From positions 5,332,001 to 5,396,000 of the forward strand of contig NZ_CP119766.1 in NCBI RefSeq assembly GCF_030378165.1: a DNA stretch of 64,000 nucleotides, given 5' to 3'. A model generated the notes under the pieces. The model was not told the DNA's origin. It worked only from the letters and a program-made list of their open reading frames with translations, and made no database searches. The first letter of the stretch is position 1, and every line of letters starts with the position of its first letter. This document shows, piece by piece, positions 18,670 to 29,310 of the stretch. A program made the position numbers and the translations under genes. This DNA comes from Flavobacterium panacagri. GTDB lineage: Bacteria; Bacteroidota; Bacteroidia; Flavobacteriales; Flavobacteriaceae.

Positions 18670-19521
18670 CTATTGATTAGCGACATGATAAGCAATTAAT
18701 CCATCAATAGGTCTTCTTAAAACATTCCCTAATTGAAGTTCATATTTATCAAAAGTTTCTTGTAATTCGTCTTTCAAATAAAAAGCGATAGAACCTACAA
18801 AATGTACTGGAACTTCTTTACAGTTATCGAATTGTTTGATATAATTCTTAACAAAAGACTTCATTCCTTTAAAGATAATTTTTCTGCAGAACTCTGTGTC
18901 TTTATGCTTAATTAAAAACTTAGCATAAGTTGCCAAATAAGCATTTGGATTTGGCTCTTTATATAATTTATTTTTAATAAAATCCGGATCAACGTCATAC
19001 TCTTTTTCAAGTTCAACAGCCAATTCTTTAGGCATTTTATTAAAATAGTATTTTCTAATTAATTCTTTACCAAAAACATTTCCGCTACAGTCATCCATAA
19101 CAATATATCCCAATGACTGAACTTTTTGGTGCAACACTTTTCCATCAAAGTAACTGCAGTTTGATCCTGTTCCTAAAATAGAAACTATCGCCTCTTGCCC
19201 TTTTGGAGTTGTTGCATAAACAGCAGCATAAGTATCTTCCTGAACGTCAACAATTGCGTTAGTAAAATACTCTTGAAAGACTTGTTTCAAATATTCTTTC
19301 ATTCTGTCTGTTCCACATCCTGCTCCATAAAAGAACAAATGCGTTGCATTTTTTTTGTTTTGTAAAATATCAAAACGGTCGTTTAATCTTGAAATAATTT
19401 CCGGTCCGTCAAGAATTTCTGGATTTAATCCTAAAGTTTGTGTTGTGAATAATACTTTTCCATTATCATCAATTGCAATCCAATCGGCTTTAGTAGATCC
19501 ACTATCAACTATTAATTTCAT
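18670..19521 (-). CDS. BadF/BadG-family N-acetylglucosamine (amino-sugar) kinase
   Basis: The 283-residue ASKHA-fold kinase has a phosphate-1 motif DSGSTKADW (6-14) and a second phosphate loop GTGSNCSY (about 115). This branch phosphorylates GlcNAc or MurNAc released in wall recycling. Substrate is inferred from family only. It is immediately followed by mgsA, so amino-sugar entry and methylglyoxal formation share a transcript. It is separated from gapA by a terminator. Confidence 0.85.
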   Translation of the reverse strand: MKLIVDSGSTKADWIAIDDNGKVLFTTQTLGLNPEILDGPEIISRLNDRFDILQNKKNATHLFFYGAGCGTDRMKEYLKQVFQEYFTNAIVDVQEDTYAAVYATTPKGQEAIVSILGTGSNCSYFDGKVLHQKVQSLGYIVMDDCSGNVFGKELIRKYYFNKMPKELAVELEKEYDVDPDFIKNKLYKEPNPNAYLATYAKFLIKHKDTEFCRKIIFKGMKSFVKNYIKQFDNCKEVPVHFVGSIAFYLKDELQETFDKYELQLGNVLRRPIDGLIAYHVANQ

Positions 19522-19605
19522 TTCGTTTAGTTTTTGGGATTAGGCTTCTCTATTTTTAATTTAAAAGTGTAATTTTTACATTAATTATAGAGGTCACAAA
19601 ATAAG

Positions 19606-19640
19606 AAAATCCCGTTACTTACATAACGGGATTTTGCAAA
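19606..19640 (-). terminator. Terminator after gapA
   Basis: Twelve-base perfect arms AAAATCCCGTTA (19606-19617) and TAACGGGATTTT (19624-19635), 17 bases past the gapA stop codon. Confidence 0.9.
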
Positions 19641-19651
19641 AATATATATTA

Positions 19652-20689
<1,038 letters not shown>

Positions 20690-20750
20690 CTATTTCAAAG
20701 TCTAATTTCCTCACAATAAACTTCTCTCTATTTTAAACTTTTTATATGGA

Positions 20751-21737
20751 TTATGTCGACATAATGTCAGACACTCTTAATAACTCTCTATCAATTTCTG
20801 ATTTTCCTTTAATAGCTTGTTCAAGCGGTGTTAAAATCACTTTATCTTCTTTAAGACCAACCATATAATTTGATTTCCCTTCCAATAATGATTCTACAGC
20901 TTTTACTCCTAAACGGCTTGCTAAAACACGGTCAAAACAAGATGGTGAACCACCACGCTGCATGTGACCTAATACAGAAACACGTACATCATACTCAGGT
21001 AAATTAGCCTCAACATAATCCTTTAATTCGAATACGTTTTTACCAATTTTATCTCCTTCAGCAATAACTACGATACTAGATGATTTTCCTGAAGCTTTAC
21101 TTTTTTGCAGTGAATCTAAAAGACGGTCTAAACCAAGATCTTCTTCAGGAATAAGGATTTCTTCTGCACCTGCACCAATTCCGGCATTAAGTGCAATGTG
21201 ACCTGCATCTCTACCCATAACCTCTACAAAGAATAAACGGTTATGTGAACTCGCAGTATCTCTAATTTTATCAATACAGTCAACAACAGTATTCAAAGCA
21301 GTATCATAACCTAGAGTAAAACTTGTACCATAAATATCATTATCAATTGTGCCAGGAATTCCTATTACAGGAAAATTGTATTCTGAGTTGAAGATTAAAC
21401 CTCCGGTAAAACTTCCGTCTCCACCAATTACAACCAAAGCATCAATTCCAGCTTTTAAAAGGTTTTCGTGGGCTTTTTTTCTACCTTCCGGTGTTCTAAA
21501 ATCAACAGAACGAGCCGATTTCAAAATCGTTCCTCCTTTATTTACAATATTATTAACGCTTCGAGGACCCATTTCTTTAAAATCGCCTTCGATCATTCCT
21601 TGATACCCTCTATAAATCCCTACGCATTCTATATTATGATAAGCACATGTTCGAACAACTGATCGTATTGCAGCATTCATTCCTGGTGAGTCTCCTCCTG
21701 AGGTAAGAACACCTACTTTTTTTATTGTTTTTGACAT
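20751..21737 (-). CDS. pfkA: ATP-dependent 6-phosphofructokinase
   Basis: Phosphorylates fructose 6-phosphate. Residues GGDGS (105-109) carry Gly where the pyrophosphate-dependent enzymes carry Asp, so ATP is the predicted donor. PGTIDNDI (about 128-135) supplies the catalytic Asp. The MGRDAGHIAL block is present. 328 residues is the bacterial length. It is first in the pfkA-gapA run, with 94 bases between the two genes. Confidence 0.97.
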   Translation of the reverse strand: MSKTIKKVGVLTSGGDSPGMNAAIRSVVRTCAYHNIECVGIYRGYQGMIEGDFKEMGPRSVNNIVNKGGTILKSARSVDFRTPEGRKKAHENLLKAGIDALVVIGGDGSFTGGLIFNSEYNFPVIGIPGTIDNDIYGTSFTLGYDTALNTVVDCIDKIRDTASSHNRLFFVEVMGRDAGHIALNAGIGAGAEEILIPEEDLGLDRLLDSLQKSKASGKSSSIVVIAEGDKIGKNVFELKDYVEANLPEYDVRVSVLGHMQRGGSPSCFDRVLASRLGVKAVESLLEGKSNYMVGLKEDKVILTPLEQAIKGKSEIDRELLRVSDIMST

Positions 21738-22048
21738 TATTTAAGTATTAAAGTTGTAAAATTAGCAAACATTCACCAGTATTCTCGTTATGTTTATTAT
21801 AAATTAATAAAATATGTTAAATTCAAACGTTTTCGTTAATAAGTTTTTTGATGGAAAAAATTTCATTTAAAATAATAAAACGCCATTTTTTTAATTAAAT
21901 CATCAAAATTAACAATACCCAAATGAAGTGTTATAAAAATCGAACTTTCCCTCTCGACTGAAAAATTCTTTTAAGAGCGTCTAAATTTAGCACAAAAAAA
22001 ACCATTATGAGAATAATGGTTTTACAAATGTCTATTTTTAACAAAGTG
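21738..22048. other. 311-base intergenic region between pfkA and tamB
   Basis: Very AT-rich. It holds the pfkA leader and probable promoter (an imperfect -7 box AATGTTTG on the minus strand at about 21768) and, at the tamB side, a terminator (21998-22023). No open frame of note and no other structure seen. Confidence 0.6.
21998..22023 (-). terminator. Terminator after tamB
   Basis: Arms AAAACCATTA / TAATGGTTTT around a 6-base loop, about 26 bases beyond the tamB stop codon. Confidence 0.75.
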
Positions 22049-25000
22049 TTAATAATCGTTATCATCTGGAATCACGCCTTGATTATTGTGAGGTTCCTGT
22101 TGTTTTTTCTTTTCTTTTTCCTTCTCTTCTTCTTTTTTCTTTTTCTCTTGCTCTTTTTCCGCCTTCTTTTTGTTTTTGTCTGATTCTTTTTTACTTGAGA
22201 AGCTCATATAATCAGGAAGATAAGAATCCTGAAGATCATCTGATGAATTTTTTGTGGCCTTCTCTATCTTATGATTTTTAAATAATTTATTCACCAATTC
22301 ACTAAATGTATCAAAATCTACTTCATAAGAAATACCAACTCCTTGTGTATATCCGATTCCTTGTCCTATATAATTGATATCATTTTCTTTATTAAACAAA
22401 CGAAGATTCATTGTACCGTCTTCATTTACACGATATAAAATTTCAATATCACCAACAATTGCCGATTCGTTTACTCCTCCTACTGGAACTCCAAGTTTAC
22501 CATTAATTGTAATCCTTTCATTAACCTGTGAAGAAATATTAGCCACAAACTGACCATCAACTTCCTGTCCCATTCTTCTGTCGGCTGCAATGTAATTTAG
22601 ATCGATATTTACTTTATCATTATCTGATTTTATAAGACTTCCGAATAAGCTTGAAGCAGTTTCTGTCAAAGTTCCAGAGAAATCTCCCTGGCTAAATCCA
22701 TCTGTACTCATAAACGAACCTGTAGATAATAAATATAAAGCTTGTGTCTGGCGAATATCCTTATCGTCTAACTTATACTGAATTTCCGATTTCAACACGT
22801 TACTTACCGATGGGAATTGAATGTCAAAATTAGGTTCAGGACTAGCTAAATCTCCTCTAAGTCCAATAACAACCTCTACAGGAACTTTTTTATTGAATGA
22901 AGAAGTATTATCTAAAAGAACTGCTGGATTGGCCTGCGTTTTATAAACGGCTTCTAGATTTAGCTGAGCACGCATCGGGTTTCCTTCCCAAATAATAGAA
23001 CCACCTTTTTTAACCGCAAACTTTTTATCGATCAGTCCGCCGTATTTAAAATTATAAGTTCCTTCGTATGCCTGAAAATCTCCCCACATATTAAATTTAC
23101 CCAGTGTATTAATTTTAAACAAAAGCGATCCATACCCTTTTCCTTTCATTCCGTGCCCAGAATTACGATCCAGAATAACTTCTACTTCAGCATCTGGCGT
23201 AATATCAAAATCAAACTCTAATTCAAGTCCGTTGTAATTTCTTGTTTTTTCTACAATTCCATTAGCCAAATTGTATTTCTCTTTTGGAGTCACAAAATGA
23301 ATCCAGCTGCTCTCTCCTACACTCTGTACATTGTTAATTGGGATTTTAACCTCAGTTCCTTTTTCAGATTTTGCATCTACTTTAATAAATAATGCATCTA
23401 CAGGGCCTTTTATACTAGCCGATCCATTTATAAAAGCGGTACCAAAATAAGCCGCGTCATCACTATCTTTTGTATCAAGAGCTACTAATCGTTTGGATGT
23501 TATATTTAGGTCTAATTTCCAATCTCCAAAATTTTTATGCTCGATACTTCCGTTCAATAAACCTTTTGTCCCATACTTAGTATCAGTCAACTGATTGTTT
23601 CTAAACAAGAATTTCTCGTTTGTTAAATCTATTACGGTACGATCACTTAATTCGTAATCTGTATTTAAATACGGAATTGTCATTCCTGCTTTTTCAACAT
23701 ACAAACGACCATTAATTTCAGGCTTTTTCAGATTTCCTACCACTGCAGCATTTCCTGAAACCGATCCCCGAATGTTTGACAGAACATCACCTCCAATAGT
23801 TCCTAAAGTAGCCAGATTAAAACCTTCCAGTTTCAAACTCATGTCTACAATAGTTTCTTTGTTTTCAATAGCAAAATTTCCGTTAGCTCTAAACGACTCG
23901 GTAAAACCATTTTGTATAGACGAATTGACGGTAAATTTTTTAAAGCTCTCATCTCCAGAAATATCGAAATTAAGTGTGCCAAGCTCTGTTTTATTCATTA
24001 CCAAATGGTCAATTTTTATGGATGCCGTGGGCTGATAAACATTTTTATTCTGTTTATAATTAACGTTTCCATTCAAATTACCATTAAAGACGAATTTGGA
24101 ATTTACCGGCGTAATTTTATTTATATCAACATCTTCAAAATTCAGCACCAGATCTTTATAATCTTTTCCTTTTATAACACCATTTAAATCGATCTTCTGA
24201 TTTTCATGAGACAAAACAATATTATCGATTGTAAAATTTTTAAAGTACTGATCAAAAACAATTTGATTATCATTAGCAGCTTCTTCGTTTAAATACCAGA
24301 TATAGTCTTTAAACTTCATTTCAGACTTTTTAATTCCGACTATATTATTTTTGTTTTTATCAATAGTATGATACAAATCGAGATTAAAATAATCTTCTCC
24401 TTCATTTCCTCCTTTAAATTCTGAACGAACAAACAGCGTATCTTTTGCCGTCACATTAATTAAATTAAAATCACGGATTTTATAATAAGGCGTTTTAATA
24501 CTGTCCAACTCTACATACGCATTATAAAGAGCATTTTTATTATCAATATTAATACGAATATTATCAAATGTATTTTTGGCGGCGGTAATTTTCTGCGATC
24601 TAAAACGGAATTTAAATTCCTGCAAATCAGAATCAATTTTTCCTCGTACAACGGTAGAAGAATCGATATTAATTTCTGGATAAAGCATTTCGACCACTTT
24701 ATCATAAACACGGAAATTAAATCGTAAAAACTGTCCTTTTCTTACTTTATAAGGCTTATAATTAGTATACAAACTTCCCACAGAATTCATGACCAGTTTA
24801 TCCAATTGATCAAATCTAAATTTACCAACTATTTGTCCATCAACAACATCATTAGAACTAATTGTTATAGTTCGTAAACGATCTGCATCAAAATTTGAAC
24901 TGATCGTTACAGCATCAAAAACATAACTCGCTTTTGGATTTTGATATTCGGCTTCTTTTAGAAAGATATTCCCCTGAAGATTTTCAATAGAATTTCCTGT

Positions 25001-26590
25001 CACTTGGACCACAACATCTCCTCTAAAATGAGAAATAGAATCACTGACAAATTTCAGTTTTCTTAAATCTGAATTTTCTACATTAATATGAAAGTCATAA
25101 CGATTTTCTCTTTTACTTAAATCTAATAAACCATCAAAACTCAAATTTAAGTTAGGATCATTAATTGCAATTTGTCCTTTATAATAAGGCAGTTTGAAAT
25201 TTCCATTTACTACTATATTATTATAGTTGTAATTATTGTAATTAAGCTTGGAAATATCTCCTTTAATAATAGTATTTAGATATTTCTCTGTAAAACCAAC
25301 TCCATCTACATCAAGATTCAAAGTTGTCTTTCCAACATCTTTTCGGTTCAGAACAGCACCAATATTAAAATCAGTCAGAATAATATTTCCAGAATAAGAA
25401 GCTTTGTCTATAAAATCCATATTATTCATATGAAGATCTACTTGGCCGTTTCCTATATCAGTTCCAATTTTAAAATCGGTTTCAAGAGCCGTTGTTGAAA
25501 CTTTTGCTTTCCCAACAATATTAAACTTTCCAATTCTTTTCATTTCTATTGGAAGTCTTTTTCCTAAAACTATTGGAAGCAGTACTACCAGATCGTCATA
25601 ACTAGAAAGCAGTTTATCAAACTTTCCATCCATAGAGAATTTCTGCTCTTTACTTCCTAAAAGATTTCTGAAATTGATTGTTCCATTAATTTTTGATCCG
25701 TTGGTATCACTTAATCTTAATCTAGAAAGTGTTAAATTATTTAATGGGCCATCTAATTTTGTTTTTAACTTAAAATGCTGATTTCTACCCAAACCATCAT
25801 AAAAATGGCGAATATCATTTGTTGCAATAGAAGAAGAATCTATCATAACATTAAACTTCACTTTATCTGTAAAATCAAGAAAATCTGCTGGTTTGTAATT
25901 TAAAATAGCGATACCATAAATAGAAGATCTTTTGGTTTTAATTGCCAGATTTTCAACTTTAATCTGTTTTTTAGTATAACTGAATTTTCCCGCAAAATTA
26001 GAAACATACAAACCACGATGATCCATAAAAGAAAAACGATGAATCGTAGTATTTACATCCGGGCCATATAATTTGAAGTCACTGATATAAGCGTTAAGCT
26101 TAGTAAAATCAAGAAATTTTGGAGTTGTCTTATTTTCGTCAACAACAGAGAACCTTCCTTTTTCAATATAACCATTCTTAGCGGTAAGCAGAAAATGTTT
26201 ATCCGATTTCTTCTTTGGCGGAGCATTATCTTCCTCAAAAGCTTGAATAAACTTATTCATATTGTTTTCATCCTCACCTTTATAGGTTTTCAGATTAAAA
26301 ATTAAACCAGTCAGACGCAAATCTCCAAAAATTAAATCTCCGTCAAGCAATCTACTGAAGCTGGCAATATCTGTAGTAATAATATCAGAATAGATTAAAG
26401 TCTTTTTATGATGATCTCGAATCAGCACTTTCTTCAATTTAACCCCTCCAAAAATATTAATGGCTGTTTTTTCTACGCTGATATCAACTTTAAAATCCTC
26501 GTTCAACGTTTTTGTCACATAGTTTGCAATTTGAGTCTGAACAACAGGAAGTGACAATATGATAGCCAATGCTAACAAAAGTAAAATCAA
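22049..26590 (-). CDS. tamB: TamB-like translocation and assembly module protein
   Basis: Very long (about 1,513 residues) AsmA/TamB-type protein: an N-terminal membrane anchor, then repetitive beta-strand units forming a hydrophobic groove that bridges the periplasm. TamB_C lies at about 1150-1450. A Lys/Glu-rich low-complexity tail (KKESDKNKKKAEKEQEKKKK, about 1470-1505) follows. Family role is outer-membrane protein assembly or phospholipid transport. The given start is TTG at 26590, which falls inside the anchor helix. The frame continues upstream to about 26656 and encodes KKVKKIISRTLIG, but contains no ATG, GTG or TTG. An ATT at 26644 would give a natural N-terminus. Confidence 0.9.
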   Translation of the reverse strand: MILLLLALAIILSLPVVQTQIANYVTKTLNEDFKVDISVEKTAINIFGGVKLKKVLIRDHHKKTLIYSDIITTDIASFSRLLDGDLIFGDLRLTGLIFNLKTYKGEDENNMNKFIQAFEEDNAPPKKKSDKHFLLTAKNGYIEKGRFSVVDENKTTPKFLDFTKLNAYISDFKLYGPDVNTTIHRFSFMDHRGLYVSNFAGKFSYTKKQIKVENLAIKTKRSSIYGIAILNYKPADFLDFTDKVKFNVMIDSSSIATNDIRHFYDGLGRNQHFKLKTKLDGPLNNLTLSRLRLSDTNGSKINGTINFRNLLGSKEQKFSMDGKFDKLLSSYDDLVVLLPIVLGKRLPIEMKRIGKFNIVGKAKVSTTALETDFKIGTDIGNGQVDLHMNNMDFIDKASYSGNIILTDFNIGAVLNRKDVGKTTLNLDVDGVGFTEKYLNTIIKGDISKLNYNNYNYNNIVVNGNFKLPYYKGQIAINDPNLNLSFDGLLDLSKRENRYDFHINVENSDLRKLKFVSDSISHFRGDVVVQVTGNSIENLQGNIFLKEAEYQNPKASYVFDAVTISSNFDADRLRTITISSNDVVDGQIVGKFRFDQLDKLVMNSVGSLYTNYKPYKVRKGQFLRFNFRVYDKVVEMLYPEINIDSSTVVRGKIDSDLQEFKFRFRSQKITAAKNTFDNIRINIDNKNALYNAYVELDSIKTPYYKIRDFNLINVTAKDTLFVRSEFKGGNEGEDYFNLDLYHTIDKNKNNIVGIKKSEMKFKDYIWYLNEEAANDNQIVFDQYFKNFTIDNIVLSHENQKIDLNGVIKGKDYKDLVLNFEDVDINKITPVNSKFVFNGNLNGNVNYKQNKNVYQPTASIKIDHLVMNKTELGTLNFDISGDESFKKFTVNSSIQNGFTESFRANGNFAIENKETIVDMSLKLEGFNLATLGTIGGDVLSNIRGSVSGNAAVVGNLKKPEINGRLYVEKAGMTIPYLNTDYELSDRTVIDLTNEKFLFRNNQLTDTKYGTKGLLNGSIEHKNFGDWKLDLNITSKRLVALDTKDSDDAAYFGTAFINGSASIKGPVDALFIKVDAKSEKGTEVKIPINNVQSVGESSWIHFVTPKEKYNLANGIVEKTRNYNGLELEFDFDITPDAEVEVILDRNSGHGMKGKGYGSLLFKINTLGKFNMWGDFQAYEGTYNFKYGGLIDKKFAVKKGGSIIWEGNPMRAQLNLEAVYKTQANPAVLLDNTSSFNKKVPVEVVIGLRGDLASPEPNFDIQFPSVSNVLKSEIQYKLDDKDIRQTQALYLLSTGSFMSTDGFSQGDFSGTLTETASSLFGSLIKSDNDKVNIDLNYIAADRRMGQEVDGQFVANISSQVNERITINGKLGVPVGGVNESAIVGDIEILYRVNEDGTMNLRLFNKENDINYIGQGIGYTQGVGISYEVDFDTFSELVNKLFKNHKIEKATKNSSDDLQDSYLPDYMSFSSKKESDKNKKKAEKEQEKKKKEEEKEKEKKKQQEPHNNQGVIPDDNDY

Positions 26591-26782
26591 CCCAATTAGG
26601 GTTCTCGATATTATTTTTTTTACTTTTTTGATAGCTTCTTTAATTTTAGTTTTCTTTTAAATTTATTTTGAACAGACAAAGAACGGCTGTTTTGATAAAA
26701 ATTCTTTAATTTTGGACACTGCTTAAATCAAAGAAATTAATAATTTGATTTGTCAAATATAATTCAAAATTTGTGCCTTTAT

Positions 26783-27805
26783 ATGCAAAATCAAGAGGTT
26801 TTTATTCTAGCCATCGAAAGTTCATGCGATGATACTGCTGCTGCGGTTTTACATAACGACAAAGTATTGTCAAATGTTGTGGCGAACCAATTAATTCACA
26901 ATCAATATGGAGGTGTTGTTCCTGAATTGGCTTCGCGAGCGCATCAGCAGAATATTGTACCTGTGATAGATGCTGCACTTCGTAAAGCAAATGTACAAAA
27001 AGAACAGTTAAGCGCAATCGCCTTTACACAAGGTCCAGGCCTAATGGGATCATTATTGGTTGGAACTTCCTTCAGCAAATCTTTATCTTTAGCATTACAA
27101 GTTCCGCTAATTGCTGTAAATCACATGCATGCTCACATTTTAGCCCATTTTATTGACGAAGAAGGCTACGACAAACCTGAGTTTCCTTTTTTAGCTTTAA
27201 CTATTAGCGGCGGACATACTCAAATTGTGAAAGTGAATAGTTTTTTTGACATGCAAATTATAGGCGAAACTACAGATGATGCTGTAGGTGAGGCTTTTGA
27301 TAAAAGTGCCAAAATACTTGGTCTTCCTTATCCTGGCGGACCATTAATCGATAAATATGCCAAAGAAGGAAATCCAAAAGCCTTCTCTTTTACAAAACCA
27401 AAAGTTCCAGGATTAGATTTTAGTTTCTCTGGACTAAAAACGGCTATTTTATATTTCATTCAAAAAAACAAACAGGAAAATCCTAATTTCATTGAAGAAA
27501 ATCTAAACGATATCTGTGCTTCTATTCAGCATACGATTATCGAAATTTTGATGGATAAAATTAAATTGGCAGTAAAAGAAACTGGAATCACACAAATTGC
27601 AATTGGAGGCGGTGTTTCTGCCAATTCAGGAATCAGAAATACATTGAAAGAAACGGAAAGCAAATACGGCTGGAAAACTTTTATTCCAAAATTCGAATAT
27701 ACCACAGATAATGCTGCAATGATTGGAATTGTTGGTTATCAAAAATATTTATCAAACCGTTTTGAAACTTCTGCTGTTGTTTCTAAAGCAAGAATTCAAT
27801 TTTAA
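26783..27805 (+). CDS. tsaD: tRNA N6-adenosine threonylcarbamoyltransferase
   Basis: Transfers threonylcarbamoyl to A37 of ANN-decoding tRNAs together with TsaB and TsaE. Metal-binding HMHAH lies at 114-118. AIESSCDDT is at the N-terminus, with TISGGHTQ, GEAFDKSAK, GGGVSANS and TDNAAMIG following. 340 residues from the ATG at 26783. An earlier in-frame TTG at 26750 is unlikely. It is 3 bases ahead of rsmE, so the two are cotranscribed. Confidence 0.97.
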   Translation: MQNQEVFILAIESSCDDTAAAVLHNDKVLSNVVANQLIHNQYGGVVPELASRAHQQNIVPVIDAALRKANVQKEQLSAIAFTQGPGLMGSLLVGTSFSKSLSLALQVPLIAVNHMHAHILAHFIDEEGYDKPEFPFLALTISGGHTQIVKVNSFFDMQIIGETTDDAVGEAFDKSAKILGLPYPGGPLIDKYAKEGNPKAFSFTKPKVPGLDFSFSGLKTAILYFIQKNKQENPNFIEENLNDICASIQHTIIEILMDKIKLAVKETGITQIAIGGGVSANSGIRNTLKETESKYGWKTFIPKFEYTTDNAAMIGIVGYQKYLSNRFETSAVVSKARIQF

Positions 27806-27808
27806 AAC

Positions 27809-28522
27809 ATGCAGTTATTTTTTAATCCGAAAATAGACGAAACCACCGAAAGTTTTTCTTTTGACAAAGAAGAAAGCCGTCACATCATAAAAGTCCTTCG
27901 TAAAAAAGATGCCGATATTTTACAAGTAACTAATGGTTACGGTTTACTGTTTGAGACCCAAATTACATTGGCCTCAGATAGCAAATGTACAGTTGAAGTA
28001 CTTTCTATAACCAATGCAGAAAAACCTAAATATCATTTGCATCTGGCTGTTGCGCCAACAAAAATGAATGATCGTTTTGAATGGTTTCTTGAGAAAGCAA
28101 CAGAAATTGGTATTCAGGAAATAACGCCTATTTTCTGTGACCGTTCTGAACGAAAAGTAATCAATAAGGATCGTTTTGAAAAAATCATTCTTTCGGCAAT
28201 GAAACAATGCAATGAAACTTTTCTTCCGAAACTAAACGAAGCGATTTCTTTTAAAGAATTTATTAAACAGAAAAAAGAAGGTTTACAATTGATTGCACAT
28301 TGTGAAGAAACCGATAAAAAATCACTGAAAGAAGTTTTAAAACCAAATGAGGATGTTACAATTTTAATTGGCCCTGAAGGCGATTTTTCTGAGAAAGAAA
28401 TTGCTTTGGCATTGGAAAACAATTATAAACCTGTAATGTTAGGAAATACACGTTTAAGAACCGAAACCGCTGCTGTTGTGGCTTGTCATAGTGTTGTTTT
28501 TTTTAATGAGGTTTCTAATTAA
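27809..28522 (+). CDS. rsmE: 16S rRNA (uracil1498-N3)-methyltransferase
   Basis: SPOUT-class methyltransferase of the small-subunit rRNA. An N-terminal PUA-like domain (about 1-70, with SRHIIKVLRKK) is followed by the knotted domain with IGPEGDFSEKE (about 187-197) and LGNTRLRTETAAV (about 210-222), which bind S-adenosylmethionine. 237 residues is the family length. It forms a translation-quality pair with tsaD. Confidence 0.96.
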   Translation: MQLFFNPKIDETTESFSFDKEESRHIIKVLRKKDADILQVTNGYGLLFETQITLASDSKCTVEVLSITNAEKPKYHLHLAVAPTKMNDRFEWFLEKATEIGIQEITPIFCDRSERKVINKDRFEKIILSAMKQCNETFLPKLNEAISFKEFIKQKKEGLQLIAHCEETDKKSLKEVLKPNEDVTILIGPEGDFSEKEIALALENNYKPVMLGNTRLRTETAAVVACHSVVFFNEVSN

Positions 28523-28548
28523 AACATTACTAAATTCAATAGCACCAG

Positions 28549-28650
28549 TTGTCATCTCGAGGAACGAGAAATCACACTAGTAACTCTACAAAGATTGGCG
28601 ATATACCGTGAGGAATCTCTAGTGTGATTTCTCCTTCGTCGAAATGACAA
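28549..28650. repeat. 102-base palindromic repeat (GTCATTTCGA...TCGAAATGAC type)
   Basis: Ends are TTGTCATCTCGAGGAACGAG and, opposite, CTTCGTCGAAATGACAA. The arms continue inwards as GAAATCACACTAG / CTAGTGTGATTTC. The centre (about 28582-28617) is unpaired. From memory, elements with these ends are dispersed in Flavobacterium genomes. Here it lies between rsmE and the DUF4159 gene. It ends 11 bases before the ATG, so the right arm covers the ribosome-binding region of that gene. Confidence 0.8.
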
Positions 28651-28661
28651 AACATATAATT

Positions 28662-29300
28662 ATGAAAAAAATATTCTTGTTATTTTTATTGATTTCAATC
28701 TCTTCTTTTTCGCAGGAAATTGCTTTGCTGAAATACAGTGGCGGCGGTGACTGGTATGCTAATCCAACTTCTCTGCCTAATTTAATCAGTTTTTGTAATG
28801 CGAATATTTATACCCGCATCAAAAACAAACCTTCGACTGTGGAACCGAGTAATCCTGATTTATTCTCCTATCCTTTTGTACACATGACAGGACACGGAAA
28901 TGTTGTTTTCAGCGATTCTGATGTAACTAATCTTAGAAATTATCTCACTGCAGGCGGTTTTCTGCATATTGATGATAATTACGGAATGGATCAATTTATT
29001 CGAAAAGAGATCAAGAAAATATTTCCCAATAATAGTTTAGTCGAAATTCCTGCGAATCATCCAATTTTTCAGAAACCATTTCCTTTTCCAAATGGACTGC
29101 CAAAAATTCACGAACATGATGGAACACGTCCTCAGGCTTTCGGAATTTTCATTGATAATAAATTGGTCTTACTTTATACTTACGAATGCGATTTGGGCGA
29201 TGGCTGGGAAGATGCCGAAGTACACAATGATCCTGCAAACGTAAGAGACAAAGCGCTTAAAATGGGTGCCAACATCATCAATTATATTTTTACTAATTAA
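28662..29300 (+). CDS. DUF4159 domain secreted protein
   Basis: The 212-residue product has a signal peptide (MKKIFLLFLLISISSFSQ). The rest is one DUF4159 domain, with YSGGGDWYANPTSL near the front, MTGHGNVVFSD, GGFLHIDDNYG and a C-terminal LGDGWEDAEVHNDP. The fold resembles class I glutamine-amidotransferase-like domains; biochemical role unknown. An in-frame ATG at 28644 falls in the repeat and is rejected because it would add residues before the signal peptide. It is 10 bases ahead of the next gene. Confidence 0.85.
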   Translation: MKKIFLLFLLISISSFSQEIALLKYSGGGDWYANPTSLPNLISFCNANIYTRIKNKPSTVEPSNPDLFSYPFVHMTGHGNVVFSDSDVTNLRNYLTAGGFLHIDDNYGMDQFIRKEIKKIFPNNSLVEIPANHPIFQKPFPFPNGLPKIHEHDGTRPQAFGIFIDNKLVLLYTYECDLGDGWEDAEVHNDPANVRDKALKMGANIINYIFTN

Positions 29301-29310
29301 ATTTTAGAAA

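Noticed and set aside
22049..26656. Frameshifted tamB
   Set aside because: The frame is continuous from the anchor helix to the stop; only the start codon is unclear, so it is not called a pseudogene.
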